This document shows, one piece after another, positions 33,321 through 40,621 of a DNA stretch of 64,000 nt. The notes beneath the pieces are model-generated. The model did no database searches and was not told the origin of the DNA. It saw only the letters and a program-made list of their open reading frames with translations. A program made the translations under genes and the position numbers. Location of the stretch: assembly GCA_019638845.1 (NCBI GenBank), contig JAHBSZ010000002.1, positions 1 through 64,000 of the forward strand, in the 5' to 3' direction. How positions within the stretch are numbered: position 1 is the first letter of the stretch; each line of letters opens with the position of its first letter. Source of the DNA: Salinibacterium sp. GTDB lineage: Bacteria; Actinomycetota; Actinomycetes; Actinomycetales; Microbacteriaceae.

Positions 33321-33500
33321 GGCGCGCACCCAGCTACTCGCGCCGTGACTCTGATCTGAAGCGTCGAAAACTGCAGTGTCGTTGCGGCTACACACCAGCG
33401 CGAACGGACTGTTCCATCAAGGTCCAGGACGGGGCCGAGCACACTGGGTCGCTCGGCCCAACCCGCCTGCCGCGGCCGTCATTTCGAGGCTGCGGCAGGC
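33321..33500 (+). ncRNA. Candidate DRT3 non-coding RNA (hairpin-rich, ACACAC)
   Basis: Directly after the drt3b stop is a gene-free stretch with a row of possible stems: GGCGCG/CGCGCC (33321-33344), GGAC/GTCC (33406-33425), GGGCCGAG/CTCGGCCC (33432-33459, loop containing CACAC) and a nine-base stem GCCTGCCGC/GCGGCAGGC (33465-33500). Between the first two is an exact ACACAC (33390-33395) in a small GCT/AGC loop. DRT3 systems use a structured RNA, and an AC-repeat template has been reported for Drt3a as far as I recall. The last stem may instead be the old gatB terminator. Ends are guesses; expression is untested. Confidence 0.45.
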
Positions 33501-33511
33501 ACAACCCGCTT

Positions 33512-33752
33512 CTACTCCACTGCGAAACCCGCCTGCTCCAGCACCAGCTCGCGCACCGGCGCGGCATCCGCTCTGCCCTGCATCGCCTTCATCACCGCAC
33601 CGATCACGGCACAGGCGGCCTGCACCTTGCCCTCGCGGATCTTCTCGGGCACGTCGCAGAGCCGCCAGCGTTTCGTCGATCACGGCGATGAGCGCGGTGC
33701 CATCCGACACCACCTCGAGTCCACGCGACTGCACAACCTCGGCCGGGGGTGC
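33512..33752 (-). pseudogene. Second, frameshifted copy of the gatB 3' end
   Basis: The minus strand encodes [29 protein letters not shown] and, after a two-base deletion near 33650-33660, [26 protein letters not shown] ... [14 protein letters not shown] and a stop at 33512. This aligns along its whole length with the last 78 or so residues of the intact gatB at 38078-38312, roughly 85-90% identical at the DNA level by eye. The C-terminal ending (AGFAVE versus ERAGQ) differs, so it is a diverged allele, not a recent duplicate. Upstream homology stops near 33752. Confidence 0.88.
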
Positions 33753-33781
33753 GCGCCGTATCCACAGCCTCCCGATATCAA

Positions 33782-33805
33782 GTGGACTAACCGATCTTAG
33801 TCCAC
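33782..33805. promoter_or_regulatory. Perfect inverted repeat, candidate Phd/VapB operator
   Basis: GTGGACTAA and TTAGTCCAC form perfect nine-base arms around CCGATC, ending 12 bases before the ATG of the antitoxin gene. Toxin-antitoxin complexes bind such repeats to repress their own operon. Position and symmetry make an operator likely. Confidence 0.65.
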
Positions 33806-33817
33806 CACCCTTAACCC

Positions 33818-34078
33818 ATGCGATCGGTCAACATCCATGACGCCAAGACCCACTTCTCGCGACTCGTCGACGACGTCGCTGAGGGTGAATCCGTCGTGAT
33901 CGCCAAGGCCGGCTCCCCCGTCGCCCGGTTGGTGCCCCTGGACGCGGAACCGAGCCGTCCGCGCAGCCTCGTGGGGTTCCTGAGCGGGCGGATCAGCGTC
34001 CCCGACGACTTCGACCGGATGGGTGCGGACGAACTCGCGGCACAGTTCGAGGGCGCGGGCCCCGCGGCATCCCGGTGA
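33818..34078 (+). CDS. Phd/YefM-family antitoxin (VapB partner)
   Basis: The 86-residue protein begins RSVNIHDAKTHFSRLVDDVAEGESVVIAKAGSPVARLVPL, a complete Phd/YefM DNA-binding domain. The C-terminal part (LVGFLSGRISVPDDFDRMGADELAAQFEG) is the usual toxin-neutralising tail of antitoxins paired with PIN toxins. The GTG start of the toxin overlaps its TGA by four bases (GTGA), giving coupled expression. The perfect repeat at 33782-33805 is a likely binding site for the complex. Confidence 0.9.
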   Translation: MRSVNIHDAKTHFSRLVDDVAEGESVVIAKAGSPVARLVPLDAEPSRPRSLVGFLSGRISVPDDFDRMGADELAAQFEGAGPAASR

Positions 34079-34461
34079 TCTACCTGCTCGACACCCAGCT
34101 CATCCTGTGGGCCGCGGCCGACTCTGACCGCCTAAGCGACACCGCGCGCGACCTGCTCACCGACGAAGCGAACGAGTTCATGTTCAGCTCGGCCGCAATC
34201 TGGGAGATCACCATCAAGTCGACGCTGGGGCGGTCCGATTTCTCGGTGGATGCCCGGCTCCTGCGCCGCGGACTGATCATCAATGGCGCACAAGAGCTCC
34301 CCATTACGAGCGAGCACGCTCTCGCCGTCACCGACCTCGCGCCGCTGGACAAGGATCCGTTCGACCGAATCCAGATCGCACAGGCGCGGGCCGAAGGGAT
34401 TGTGTTGCTCACCACCGACGAGACGGTGGCCGCGTATGGGGCTCCGGTGGAGTTGGTTTAG
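34075..34461 (+). CDS. PIN-domain ribonuclease toxin (VapC family)
   Basis: A 128-residue PIN domain protein. The acidic catalytic residues are in IYLLDTQLILW (Asp6), SAAIWEITIKS (Glu about 45) and LDKDPFDRIQIAQA (Asp about 99 and 103), with a closing LLTTDETVAAYG (Asp about 118). VapC toxins cut specific RNAs, often initiator or other tRNAs or rRNA, to stop growth. All acidic positions are intact, so the toxin looks active and is held in check by the overlapping Phd-type antitoxin. Confidence 0.9.
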   Translation: MIYLLDTQLILWAAADSDRLSDTARDLLTDEANEFMFSSAAIWEITIKSTLGRSDFSVDARLLRRGLIINGAQELPITSEHALAVTDLAPLDKDPFDRIQIAQARAEGIVLLTTDETVAAYGAPVELV

Positions 34462-34508
34462 GGAACTCGCCACGGTGACGCCAAGCCCACCCGGACTACG
34501 CTGCCCCT

Positions 34509-34883
34509 GTGAGTGAGATGGAGCCGCGGCAGCCGACCGAGGGCGAGGTAGCCCCCAAGCGCTTTCCCCAAGAAGTAGTGCCGGTCCCGATTGAGGATCT
34601 TCGAGAGTTGTTGGTTGAAGCCACCCGCAACACCACGCTCACAACCTTCTTCGGTCAGTTCTACACCGGCTGGATGTTGTTGGACATGAAACTCCGAGTA
34701 ACGCCGGTCGACTCTGGGCATACTCGAATCGAAGTCGAGGTGACGGGCAAGAATGGAATGTTCGACACCCTCCTGTTCGTGCAGCGTCGTAGTGCAATCG
34801 ATCGATTCTTCGTCGCGATACAGGACGAAGTCGATCGTCGGGCGCGATGGCGCTCCGACCCGCACAAGCCAATCGAGAACTAG
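34509..34883 (+). CDS. Hypothetical protein
   Basis: The 124-residue GTG-started protein is not recognised. It has a Pro/Glu-rich N-terminus, then FGQFYTGWMLLDMKLRVTPVDSGHTRIEVEVTGKNGMFDTLLFVQRRSAIDRFFVAIQDEVDRR, which looks like a small alpha+beta fold (a helix and two strands with a final helix). There is no signal peptide. Lying between two toxin-antitoxin modules, it may be part of the accessory cluster, but nothing ties it to either module. Confidence 0.55.
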   Translation: MSEMEPRQPTEGEVAPKRFPQEVVPVPIEDLRELLVEATRNTTLTTFFGQFYTGWMLLDMKLRVTPVDSGHTRIEVEVTGKNGMFDTLLFVQRRSAIDRFFVAIQDEVDRRARWRSDPHKPIEN

Positions 34884-34939
34884 ACCATCTGGGCGCGACC
34901 GTCAGGCGTAAAATCCGAAACACCCTGCCATTGTTCGTA

Positions 34940-34956
34940 TGTACAATCGACGTACA
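34940..34956. promoter_or_regulatory. Candidate operator of the DUF1778/GNAT module
   Basis: TGTAC and GTACA arms around a seven-base spacer lie just before the AAGGAG ribosome binding site of the DUF1778 gene. TacA-type antitoxins bind short palindromes at this place to repress their operon. Arms are only five bases, so this is a moderate guess. Confidence 0.45.
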
Positions 34957-34969
34957 AGGAGTGCACCCT

Positions 34970-35269
34970 ATGGCCACGACAAATCCCTCCGCGGTTGAAC
35001 GCGAGAACAAGGACTCGCGCATTAATGTGCGGCTCGCACCATCCCAGGCGACCCTCATCCGGCGCGCGGCGGAGGCGGACCACAAGAGCGTGAGCGAGTT
35101 CGTCATCAGTAGCGCTGCAACCGCTGCCGAGCACGTTCTCGCCGACCGCCGATGGTTCACCGTCGATGACGCGACCTGGCGTGCGTTCGAGGAGTTGCTC
35201 GAGCGTCCGGCGGAGTACAAGCCGCGCCTCGCCGAGTTGCTGGCCAGGGACACCCAATTCGTTGACTGA
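34970..35269 (+). CDS. DUF1778 antitoxin (TacA-like)
   Basis: The 99-residue product carries a ribbon-helix-helix DUF1778 domain: DSRINVRLAPSQATLIRRAAEADHKSVSEFVISSAATAAEHVLAD. The C-terminal part (FTVDDATWRAFEELLERPAEYKPRLAELLARDTQF) is the conserved tail that occupies the acetyl-CoA site of GNAT toxins. ATG at 34970 follows AAGGAG with eight bases spacing. The frame is open far upstream to 34847, but that part is not protein-like. Its stop overlaps the TTG start of the GNAT toxin by eight bases. Confidence 0.9.
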   Translation: MATTNPSAVERENKDSRINVRLAPSQATLIRRAAEADHKSVSEFVISSAATAAEHVLADRRWFTVDDATWRAFEELLERPAEYKPRLAELLARDTQFVD

Positions 35270-35780
35270 CCGCGCTAGGTTCGGGCGCCCGAGAAAGCTA
35301 GATCCAGCAGACCCGGTGCGCGAGTTTGGGTGCGGGCAGCCCGATCTGGACGAGTGGATCGGTCGCTACGCCCTCACGAGTCAGCAGTCCGGCATGTCGA
35401 CCGTGTTCGTCAGCACGTCGGCCTCGCGCATCGCCGGGTACTACGCACTCGCGACCGGCGGGATCGACTACGCGCAGGCCCCGGCGCGCGTCGCGAAGGG
35501 GGTGCCGCGGCATCCGGTGCCAGTCATTCTGTTGACGCGGCTCGCCGTTGACTCGCGGCATCAGGGCGAAGGTCTGGGCCGGATGCTCGTGGGAGACGCG
35601 CTCCTGCGCGTCGACCGCGCCGCCGCCGAGATCGGGGTGCGGGCGCTCCTCGTGCACGCGAAGGACGAGCACGCGCGGAACTACTACCTGCGGCTCGCCG
35701 AGTTCGAGCCGTCGCCGACCGACCCGCTGCACCTGTTTCTGTTGATGAAAGATCTGCGGAAGAGCATTACCGGGCTATGA
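35262..35780 (+). CDS. GNAT toxin (TacT-like aminoacyl-tRNA acetyltransferase)
   Basis: A 172-residue GNAT protein with the TacT-type features: REFGCGQPDLDEWIGRYALTSQQSGMSTVFV, GYYALATGGIDY, VILLTRLAVDSRHQGEGLGRMLVGDAL (acetyl-CoA loop RHQGEGLG), and LLVHAKDEHARNYYLRLAEFEPSPTDPLHLFLLMKDL. TacT toxins acetylate the amino group of charged tRNAs and block translation. The start is TTG 35262, overlapping the antitoxin stop, because the preceding in-frame sequence is a shadow of the antitoxin gene. The catalytic Tyr in NYYLR is present. Confidence 0.88.
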   Translation: MTDRARFGRPRKLDPADPVREFGCGQPDLDEWIGRYALTSQQSGMSTVFVSTSASRIAGYYALATGGIDYAQAPARVAKGVPRHPVPVILLTRLAVDSRHQGEGLGRMLVGDALLRVDRAAAEIGVRALLVHAKDEHARNYYLRLAEFEPSPTDPLHLFLLMKDLRKSITGL

Positions 35781-35795
35781 TTACCTATTAGTAAT
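35780..35795. promoter_or_regulatory. Inverted repeat upstream of XRE regulator gene
   Basis: ATTAC-CTATTA-GTAAT is a perfect five-base-arm repeat that starts at the last base of the GNAT gene and lies 18 bases before the GTG start of the XRE-family gene. It is AT-rich within GC-rich DNA, as expected for a promoter-overlapping operator of an autoregulating antitoxin. Confidence 0.5.
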
Positions 35796-35812
35796 GAAAT
35801 GAGGTGATTCAC

Positions 35813-36388
35813 GTGACCGCAGAGACTCTCGTGCGTAGTTCTCGCCGCGCCAGTCGTCTGAGCCAGAAGGCGCTCGGTGAGCGATCGGGTGTGGCCGCGT
35901 CATCCCTCTCCCTCATTGAGAGCGGAGACCGCATCCCCACGGTCGCCACGCTAGAGCGCCTGCTGGCGGCGACCGGACGGTCGCTCGTGAGCATCCCCAC
36001 CCGTCGTGCGGATACCGCAACCATCGCCGAACGTATCGCCGCCGCTGTGAGAGAGGGTGAGCCTGCCAGCGCGCTGCGCCACTTCATCCAACTCAACGAC
36101 AACCTCGCGGCGGAGCACCACGAAGTGCGGTTCGCACTCACGATCGCCGAACCGGCGCCGACCGGGGTCAAACATTGGGATGCTGCCATCGCGGCGCTCG
36201 TCGAATATCGGCTTCAGGAAGCAGGGCTGCCCGTCCCGGCGTGGACGCAGGATCCCTCACGCACGCTCCGCAAGTCGTGGACATTCACCGCCGGGCGCTA
36301 CGTCGTTCCGGTTGATCGTGCGCGTGTGCCGAAGTCGTTTCTCGACCGGAATGTGCTCATCGACGAGGACACACTGACGAGCTACTGA
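35813..36388 (+). CDS. XRE-family transcriptional regulator (antitoxin-like)
   Basis: A 191-residue protein with an N-terminal helix-turn-helix: LVRSSRRASRLSQKALGERSGVAASSLSLIESGDRIPTVATLERLLAATG (about 6-55). The C-terminal part (FIQLNDNLAAEHHEVRFALTIAEPAPTGVKHWDAAIAALVEYRL) recurs in regulators placed before nucleotidyltransferase genes. GTG at 35813 follows GAGGTGA. Its TGA overlaps the ATG of the next gene (TGATG). The pair resembles a regulator/nucleotidyltransferase toxin-antitoxin or AbiE-like unit. DNA target is probably the repeat at 35780-35795. Confidence 0.8.
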   Translation: MTAETLVRSSRRASRLSQKALGERSGVAASSLSLIESGDRIPTVATLERLLAATGRSLVSIPTRRADTATIAERIAAAVREGEPASALRHFIQLNDNLAAEHHEVRFALTIAEPAPTGVKHWDAAIAALVEYRLQEAGLPVPAWTQDPSRTLRKSWTFTAGRYVVPVDRARVPKSFLDRNVLIDEDTLTSY

Positions 36389-36948
36389 TGAGCCTCAATC
36401 GGGACGACCTGATCCGCGGACTCCGCGAGGTCGTTGCGCTGTTGCGCGAGCGCGGGGAGCCGGCGGGCATCCGTATCGTCGGCGGTGCCGCACTGTCGTT
36501 GCGTTACTTCGAGCGGCGCACCACCGAGGATGTTGATGCGAAGGTGCATCCGGTCGATGCGGCGCTGGCGGCCGCGGCCGACATCGGTGCCGCAAACGGT
36601 TGGCCCGAGGACTGGCTGAACACGAAAGCCGACCACTTCATCCCGATCGCAAACGACGTCGGGTGGGAGTCGCTTTACGTCGACGGCGATGTCAGCATCT
36701 GGGTGGCATCCGCGCCCGCCCTTCTGGCCATGAAGCTCCGCGCAAGCCGCGCGGGCCGTGATGATGACGACATCGCGAACCTGCTCGCAATCTGCAGTGT
36801 GGACAACGCCGTCGCAGCAGCCGATCTATACGAATCTTTCTACCTAGGCGAAGTGCTACCCGACAAGGCCGTGCGGATGCTCGGCGCGATCTTCACGAAA
36901 GGGTTGCCCGAGGTACCCGACAAGCCACCGCGACCCGACTTCGGCTGA
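36388..36948 (+). CDS. Nucleotidyltransferase-fold protein (DUF6036/AbiEii-like)
   Basis: The 186-residue product has a minimal nucleotidyltransferase signature: RIVGGAALSLRYFERRTTEDVDAKVHPVD (28-57), where the GGAAL loop and the TEDVDA acidic pair would hold nucleotide and metal. Then LLAMKLRASRAGRDDDDIANLLAIC matches the helical part of DUF6036/AbiEii-type enzymes. Known relatives pyrimidinylate tRNA ends as toxins (MenT, AbiEii). It overlaps the XRE gene by one base, consistent with coupled expression of an antitoxin and a toxin. Toxicity is untested. Confidence 0.75.
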   Translation: MSLNRDDLIRGLREVVALLRERGEPAGIRIVGGAALSLRYFERRTTEDVDAKVHPVDAALAAAADIGAANGWPEDWLNTKADHFIPIANDVGWESLYVDGDVSIWVASAPALLAMKLRASRAGRDDDDIANLLAICSVDNAVAAADLYESFYLGEVLPDKAVRMLGAIFTKGLPEVPDKPPRPDFG

Positions 36949-36993
36949 GCTGACTGCCCACCCCACGTCACACCCCGCTGCTACCGTAAGCGC

Positions 36994-38064
36994 GTGACCC
37001 ACCAGCTCACGCGCGACGAGGCCCGACGCATCGTCGTGCGCGCGCAGTTGCTGGATGCCGACCGCGCCGGTGACGTCGTCGAGGTGGCCGAGACGTTGGG
37101 TGCGATCAAGATCGATCCGACGTCGACGATCGCGCCGGCCGAGCACAGCATCCTCTGGTCCCGCATCGGCTTGGGTTACGAGCCGGTCCAGCTCTCGAAA
37201 GCGGTCGAGACAGATCGGCTGCTGTTCGAGTTCGATGGCGCGTTCCGCCCGATGAGCCTTCTGCCGCTCATGCTGCCCGGCATGCGGCGTTGGCCCCAGC
37301 GGGCGAGCACGCGCGAGTGGCTTGAGGCCAACGACAGCTTCCGCACGGACGTGCTGGCCCGGCTGCGCGCGGAGGGGCGGCTGCGGGCATCCGACATTCC
37401 CGACACCGCCACGGTGACCCGCCCGCCCGACGGTTGGTACGGCACCAATCAGGTTGTGCACATGCTCGACTTCTTGCAGCGGCAGGGGGAGGTCGCCGTC
37501 GTGGGCCGCGAGGGTCGCCACCGGCTCTGGGATCTGGCCGAGCGCGTCTACCCGCAGAACCTCCCCGAGTACGAACTCGAAGAAGCGGAACGGATGCTCG
37601 CCGAGCGCCGCCTGCAGGCGGCAGGTATCGCGAAGCAGAAGTCACCCTGGACCAGAGTGGGAATGGCGGGCGAGGCCGCCACGGTCGAGGGCAGCTCGTG
37701 GAAGTTTCGCGTCGACCCGGAGGCCATCGCCGCACTCGACGACGACCCCGGCGGTCGCGTGGCCTTGCTCAACCCGTATGACGGCATGCTGTTCGACCGC
37801 CCGCGCCTGAAAGAGCTCTTCGAGTTCGAGTACGTTCTTGAACAGTTCAAGCCGAAACCGCAGCGCAAGTACGGCTTCTTCGCGTATCCGATCCTCATGG
37901 GCGACCGGTTCGTCGGGATGCTCGACGCCGCGGCATCCGACGACAAGCTCACCGTCAACGCGGTGCACGAGTTTCTGCCGTTCGACGCTGAGGAAGACGA
38001 GATGGTGCGCGCCGAGATCGCGGACCTAGCGCAGTGGCTGCAGGTTGACGTATCAGCGTGGTGA
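36994..38064 (+). CDS. YcaQ/AlkZ superfamily winged-helix protein (HTH_42)
   Basis: The 356-residue protein belongs to the winged-helix DNA-binding superfamily of crosslink-repair glycosylases: RDEARRIVVRAQLLD, EHSILWSRIGLGY, RRWPQRASTREWL, GTNQVVHMLDFLQRQGEVAVVGREGRHRLWDL, LLNPYDGMLFDRPRLKELFEFEYVLEQFKPKPQRKYGFFAYPILMGDRFVG. AlkX/YcaQ enzymes use a Gln-hydrophobic-Asp motif before the SILWSR block, but here it reads KID (Lys39-Asp41), so the glutamine is replaced. The protein may have lost glycosylase activity or act differently. Its stop is 13 bases from that of gatB; the genes converge. Confidence 0.78.
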   Translation: MTHQLTRDEARRIVVRAQLLDADRAGDVVEVAETLGAIKIDPTSTIAPAEHSILWSRIGLGYEPVQLSKAVETDRLLFEFDGAFRPMSLLPLMLPGMRRWPQRASTREWLEANDSFRTDVLARLRAEGRLRASDIPDTATVTRPPDGWYGTNQVVHMLDFLQRQGEVAVVGREGRHRLWDLAERVYPQNLPEYELEEAERMLAERRLQAAGIAKQKSPWTRVGMAGEAATVEGSSWKFRVDPEAIAALDDDPGGRVALLNPYDGMLFDRPRLKELFEFEYVLEQFKPKPQRKYGFFAYPILMGDRFVGMLDAAASDDKLTVNAVHEFLPFDAEEDEMVRAEIADLAQWLQVDVSAW

Positions 38065-38077
38065 CCCGCCAGAAGCG

Positions 38078-39592
38078 CTACTGCCCCGCCCGCTCCAGCA
38101 CCAGCTCGCGCACGCGCGCGGCATCCGCCTTGCCCTGCATCGCTTTCATCACGGCGCCGATCACGGCGCCAGCCGCCTGCACTTTGCCTTCGCGGATCTT
38201 CTCGAGCACATCGGGCTGAGCCGCCAGCGCTTCATCGATCGCGGCGATGAGTGCAGTGTCATCCGACACCACTTCAAGCCCACGCGACTGAACGACCTCG
38301 GCCGGCGTGCCCTCGCCAGCGATGACGCCTTCGAGTACCTGTCGCGCGAGGCGGTCGGTGAGGGAGCCCATGTCGATAAGGAGCGCGAGCTCCGCCACAT
38401 GGGTCGGCGACACCAAGGTCGACGAGTCGACGGATGCCTCGTTCGCAAGCCGCGCGATCTCGCCCGTCCACCACTTCCGGGCGGCCGCCGGGCTCGCGCC
38501 CGCCGCCACCGTCTCCTCCACCTCAACGAGGAGGCCGGAGTTGACCACGTCCTGGAACTCGAGGTCCGTGAAGCCCCACGCCTGCTGCAGTCTCTTCTTA
38601 CGGATTGACGGCGCCTCGGGGAGGGCGGCACGCAACTCCTCGATCAGCTCGAGAGAAGGTTCAACGGGAAGGAGGTCGGGTTCTGGGAAGTATCGGTAGT
38701 CATCAGCATCGCTCTTGGGGCGCCCGGCCGAGGTCACCCCCGTGTCCTCGTGCCAGTGGCGCGTCTCCTGGGTGATCGTGCCGCCCTTTTCGAGAATCGC
38801 CGCTTGGCGCTGAATCTCGTAACGGATCGCGCGCTCGACGGAGCGCAGGGAGTTCACGTTCTTGGTCTCGGTGCGCGTACCCAGCGTGCCGGAGCCGCGG
38901 GGGCTGAGCGAGATGTTCGCGTCGCAGCGGAGGTTGCCGCGCTCCATCTTCGCTTCGGAGATGCCGAGCGACACGACGATGTCACGGATGGCGCTGACGT
39001 ACGCCTTGGCGAGCTCGGGGGCATCCGCCTCGGCGCCCGTGATCATCTTCGTGACGATCTCGACGAGGGGAACGCCCGCGCGGTTGTAGTCGACGAGCGA
39101 ATACTCGGCGCCCTGGATGCGGCCGGTCGCGCCACCCACGTGGGTGAGCTTGCCGGCGTCCTCCTCCATGTGGGCGCGCTCGATCTCGATGGTGAACGTC
39201 TTGCCGTTGGCGAGTTCCACCTCGACCTGCCCATCGAACGCGATGGGCTCGTCGAACTGGCTGATCTGGTAGTTCTTGGCGAGATCTGGGTAGAAGTAGT
39301 TCTTGCGAGCGAAGCGGCTGGATGACGCGATCGAGCAGCCGAGCGCGAGACCCAAGCTGATCGAATACTTGATCGCCTGCTCGTTCACGACGGGAAGGGA
39401 ACCGGGCAGTCCGAGATCCACCGGGGTGATCGTCGTGTTCGGCTCGTGGGCCACGTTGCCTGCCGCAGCGGGGTTCGGGGCATCCGAGAACATCTTCGTC
39501 TGGGTGTTGAGCTCGACGTGCACCTCGAAGCCGAGCACCGGCTCGTACAGTTCGAGAGCGCGGTCGTAATCCATCAGGTCAGCTTTAGCCAC
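38078..39592 (-). CDS. gatB: Asp-tRNA(Asn)/Glu-tRNA(Gln) amidotransferase subunit B
   Basis: The 504-residue protein begins [32 protein letters not shown], has the [15 protein letters not shown] and [21 protein letters not shown] blocks, the [14 protein letters not shown] and [14 protein letters not shown] blocks of the kinase domain, and a YqeY-like C-terminal tail ([20 protein letters not shown]). GatB activates Glu or Asp on misacylated tRNA and accepts ammonia from GatA. It is usually contiguous with gatC and gatA; here about 4.4 kb of other genes intervene, and its 3' end has a degenerate second copy at 33512-33752. Confidence 0.97.
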   Translation of the reverse strand: MAKADLMDYDRALELYEPVLGFEVHVELNTQTKMFSDAPNPAAAGNVAHEPNTTITPVDLGLPGSLPVVNEQAIKYSISLGLALGCSIASSSRFARKNYFYPDLAKNYQISQFDEPIAFDGQVEVELANGKTFTIEIERAHMEEDAGKLTHVGGATGRIQGAEYSLVDYNRAGVPLVEIVTKMITGAEADAPELAKAYVSAIRDIVVSLGISEAKMERGNLRCDANISLSPRGSGTLGTRTETKNVNSLRSVERAIRYEIQRQAAILEKGGTITQETRHWHEDTGVTSAGRPKSDADDYRYFPEPDLLPVEPSLELIEELRAALPEAPSIRKKRLQQAWGFTDLEFQDVVNSGLLVEVEETVAAGASPAAARKWWTGEIARLANEASVDSSTLVSPTHVAELALLIDMGSLTDRLARQVLEGVIAGEGTPAEVVQSRGLEVVSDDTALIAAIDEALAAQPDVLEKIREGKVQAAGAVIGAVMKAMQGKADAARVRELVLERAGQ

Positions 39593-39601
39593 CCGACGAT
39601 T

Positions 39602-40561
39602 CTACGGGCGCGTCGGGATCGGTTCGGTCGCGGCGGGCATCTCGAGCGGCTCGATGGGCATCGTGACCCTTCGCTCGGCATACACGAAGAGGATGCCGGC
39701 GAGGATGAGCACTCCGCCGAGCAGTTGCGAGAACGTGAGCACCTCACCCAACAGCAGCCACGCGAAGAGTGTCGCGAAAACCACCTCGAGCAAACCGAGG
39801 AACGACATCAGCCGGGAGCCGAGGAGGCCTGTTCCGATGATGCTCGCCGCGTAAGCAATGGCCGTGCCGAACACTGCGACGATGCCGAGCAGAACCCACC
39901 ACGGTGCTGTCGTACCTGAGTACGGAATATCGGTGAACACCATCCGGAAAGGAATGACCCCTGTTGCACCGACCAGGAACAGGATCACCGAACCCATCCC
40001 CAAGCCGCTCCAAGCGAGCGCGACACCGGGCAACCCGTCACTGGGGCGCGCAGCGATGAGGTAATACCCCGCCGCACCAATCGCTGCGAGGAACGCGAAG
40101 AAGAGACCCAGGGAGTCGACGGAGGCGAGCGGGCCCGGGCCCACGACAAGCACAAGTCCCGCGATCGCGATGGCGGAGCCCACGAGCACGACGCGTTTCG
40201 GCATCCGGCGGGTTGTCACCCACGCGAACAGGACGAGCAGGACCGGAGCGAGGTATTCGACCAATATTGCCGTGCCCACGGGGATGCGTGAGACGGCGAT
40301 GAAGTAGGTGAGTTGGCAGCCGGCGACGCCGATGAGACCCATGCCAAACACCCGCCAACGGCCACGCCAGAGGGCTGCCCACCGGCCCCGCAACGCATAG
40401 AACGCGACCGGCGCGAGAAGGATGCTACCAATCAATGTACGCACTGCTACGGCTGCCGCGGGGCTCCATCCTGCCTCCAGGAGTGGCTTGATGAACGGGC
40501 CCGATGTGCCGAAAGCGAGCGACGCGACAACCGCGATGATGATGCCGCGCATGGCCTGCAT
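39602..40561 (-). CDS. EamA family (drug/metabolite) transporter
   Basis: This 319-residue membrane protein has about ten hydrophobic helices and the two EamA repeats (AVVASLAFGTSGPFIKPLLEAGWSPAAAVAVRTLIGSIL; LLGIVAVFGTAIAYAASIIGTGLLGSRLMSFLGLLEVVFATLFAWLLLGEVL). These carriers export amino acids or other small metabolites. ATG at 40561 (MQAMRGIII) follows GGGAAAGG; the longer frame starting at 40684 is not needed. It is divergent from a CGNR regulator gene, which may control it. It sits between gatA and gatB. Confidence 0.87.
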   Translation of the reverse strand: MQAMRGIIIAVVASLAFGTSGPFIKPLLEAGWSPAAAVAVRTLIGSILLAPVAFYALRGRWAALWRGRWRVFGMGLIGVAGCQLTYFIAVSRIPVGTAILVEYLAPVLLVLFAWVTTRRMPKRVVLVGSAIAIAGLVLVVGPGPLASVDSLGLFFAFLAAIGAAGYYLIAARPSDGLPGVALAWSGLGMGSVILFLVGATGVIPFRMVFTDIPYSGTTAPWWVLLGIVAVFGTAIAYAASIIGTGLLGSRLMSFLGLLEVVFATLFAWLLLGEVLTFSQLLGGVLILAGILFVYAERRVTMPIEPLEMPAATEPIPTRP

Positions 40562-40621
40562 TTCTGTGCCTTTCCCTTGATCTGATGCTGACGGTACTCT
40601 TAGCGAGAATAAGGAGTCAAA

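Noticed and set aside
33512-38312. A tyrosine or serine integrase expected with the gatB-flanked island
   Set aside because: No frame between or beside the two gatB ends shows R-H-R-Y or resolvase motifs, so an integrase-bearing element cannot be claimed.
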